Origin: Cronobacter dublinensis subsp. dublinensis LMG 23823
GTDB taxonomy: Bacteria; Pseudomonadota; Gammaproteobacteria; Enterobacterales; Enterobacteriaceae
Direction of reading: 5' to 3'
DNA: 64,000 nucleotides
NCBI RefSeq assembly: GCF_001277235.1
Contig: NZ_CP012266.1
Location: forward strand, 3,224,001 to 3,288,000
Shown here one piece after another: positions 62,899 through 64,000 of the stretch; positions within the stretch are counted from its first letter, which is position 1, and each line of letters starts with the position of its first letter. A program made the translations under genes and the position numbers. The notes beneath the pieces are model-generated. The model had not been told where the DNA came from. It did no database searches and worked only from the letters and a program-made list of their open reading frames with translations.

Positions 62899-64000
62899 TT
62901 ATTTTTCCAGCTGCTGCACGCTGATGCGACGGTTCTCATCCAGCATCGACGCCTTGGCGCGAATGCGGGCTTCGAGCTGCGCTATCATGTCGTCGTTATC
63001 GAGGCGATCTTTACGCACGCCTTCTTCGTAAAAGCCGCTTTTCTTGTTGCCGCCGGTGACGCCAAGTGTGGAAACCAGCGCTTCGCCTGGGCCATTCACC
63101 ACGCAGCCAATAATCGAGACATCCATTGGCGTGATGATATCTTCCAGGCGCTGCTCCAGCGCGTTCACCGTGCCAATCACGTCAAACTCCTGACGGGAAC
63201 AGGTCGGGCAGGCGATGAAGTTAATGCCGCGTGAGCGAATGCGCAGCGATTTCAGAATATCGAAACCGACCTTGATCTCCTCGACAGGATCGGCCGCGAG
63301 CGAAATACGCAGGGTGTCTCCGATCCCTTCGGACAGCAGCAGGCCAAGGCCGATCGCGGATTTCACCGCGCCTGCGCGCGCGCCGCCCGCCTCGGTGATC
63401 CCCAGATGCAGCGGCTGATCGATCTGCTTTGCCAGCAGACGATATGACTCCACGGCGAGGAAAACGTCAGAGGCTTTCACGCTCACTTTGAATTGATCGA
63501 AGTTGAGCCGATCCAGGTGATCGACATGGCGCATGGCGGATTCCAGCAGCGCCTGCGGCGTCGGCTCGCCATACTTTTCCTGCAGATCTTTTTCAAGCGA
63601 TCCGGCGTTAACGCCGATGCGGATCGGAATGTTTTTATCGCGCGCGCAGTCCACCACCGAGCGGATACGCTCTTCATTGCCGATATTGCCGGGGTTAATG
63701 CGCAGGCAGTCGACGCCATACTCGGCCACTTTCAGCGCGATGCGGTAGTCGAAGTGAATATCCGCGACCAGCGGAACGTTGACCTGCTGCTTGATGAGAC
63801 GAAACGCCTCAGCGGCATCCATCGTCGGCACCGAGACGCGAACGATATCCGCGCCCACGCGCTCCAGCGCTTTGATTTGATTGACCGTCGCCTCGACATC
63901 CGTCGTGCGCGTATTGGTCATCGACTGTACGGCGATGGGTGCGCCATCGCCGATGGGGACGTTACCGACGTATATCCGTTTAGATTTTCTACGCTGAATG
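62899..64000 (-). CDS. ispG: IspG, HMBPP synthase (partial, cut by window end)
   Basis: The frame runs off the right edge. It encodes IQRRKSKRIYVGNVPIGDG and onward, so only about six N-terminal residues are outside. An [4Fe-4S] enzyme of the MEP isoprenoid pathway that reduces MEcPP to HMBPP. Cluster cysteines are in FIACPTCSRQEFD and SIIGCVVNGPGEA; the TIM barrel includes VRVSVPTMDAAEAF and LRINPGNIGNEERI. In E. coli rodZ lies upstream and hisS downstream; the latter holds here. Confidence 0.97.
   Translation of the reverse strand, partial: IQRRKSKRIYVGNVPIGDGAPIAVQSMTNTRTTDVEATVNQIKALERVGADIVRVSVPTMDAAEAFRLIKQQVNVPLVADIHFDYRIALKVAEYGVDCLRINPGNIGNEERIRSVVDCARDKNIPIRIGVNAGSLEKDLQEKYGEPTPQALLESAMRHVDHLDRLNFDQFKVSVKASDVFLAVESYRLLAKQIDQPLHLGITEAGGARAGAVKSAIGLGLLLSEGIGDTLRISLAADPVEEIKVGFDILKSLRIRSRGINFIACPTCSRQEFDVIGTVNALEQRLEDIITPMDVSIIGCVVNGPGEALVSTLGVTGGNKKSGFYEEGVRKDRLDNDDMIAQLEARIRAKASMLDENRRISVQQLEK

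Overview
The window is about 64 kb of contiguous, gene-dense chromosome from a GC-rich enterobacterium. Nearly every protein has a close Escherichia coli counterpart of the same length. The accessory content points to Cronobacter or a close relative: a 341-residue protealysin-type metalloprotease with an emfourin-type inhibitor downstream of xseA, GC-rich codon use, and scattered GTAGGGYGGGTAAGCGAAGCGC palindromes. The genus call is inference. I see no rRNA, tRNA, insertion sequence, prophage or CRISPR array.

Left part (1-13.8 kb): a toxin-first toxin-antitoxin pair, then cstA-ybdD (pyruvate uptake) and most of an enterobactin locus. The leftward operon entC-entE-entB-entA-entH makes 2,3-dihydroxybenzoate and activates it. 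fepB, entS and fepDGC export the siderophore and re-import the ferric form. Three Fur-box-like sites lie in the two divergent control regions. fepC is followed directly by maeB; entF, fes, fepA and entD are not in the window.

13.8-32.7 kb: central carbon genes (maeB, talA, tktB), an unrecognised exported protein beside ypfG, nudK, a narP-type response regulator where E. coli has aegA-narQ, and acrD with a BaeR-like box. Then come the 19-codon gene ypfM, a lower-GC acetyltransferase gene, and yffB-dapE-ypfN, ypfH, tmcA and ypfJ.

32.8-51.4 kb: purC, bamC-dapA, gcvR-bcp, perM, bepA-yfgD, hda (CTG start), upp-uraA, purMN, ppk-ppx, pdeF (with a perfect FNR-type palindrome upstream) and yfgG. PurR-type operators lie upstream of purC, purM and guaB.

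51.5-64 kb: guaBA, xseA, the protease/inhibitor pair, yfgJ, and the leftward series ispG (cut by the window end), a probable SroE RNA, hisS, yfgM, bamB and der. Together the window covers iron acquisition, purine and pyrimidine supply, polyphosphate turnover, lysine/diaminopimelate synthesis and outer-membrane assembly (BamB, BamC, BepA, YfgM). Novel candidates are confined to a few accessory insertions in an otherwise conserved backbone.
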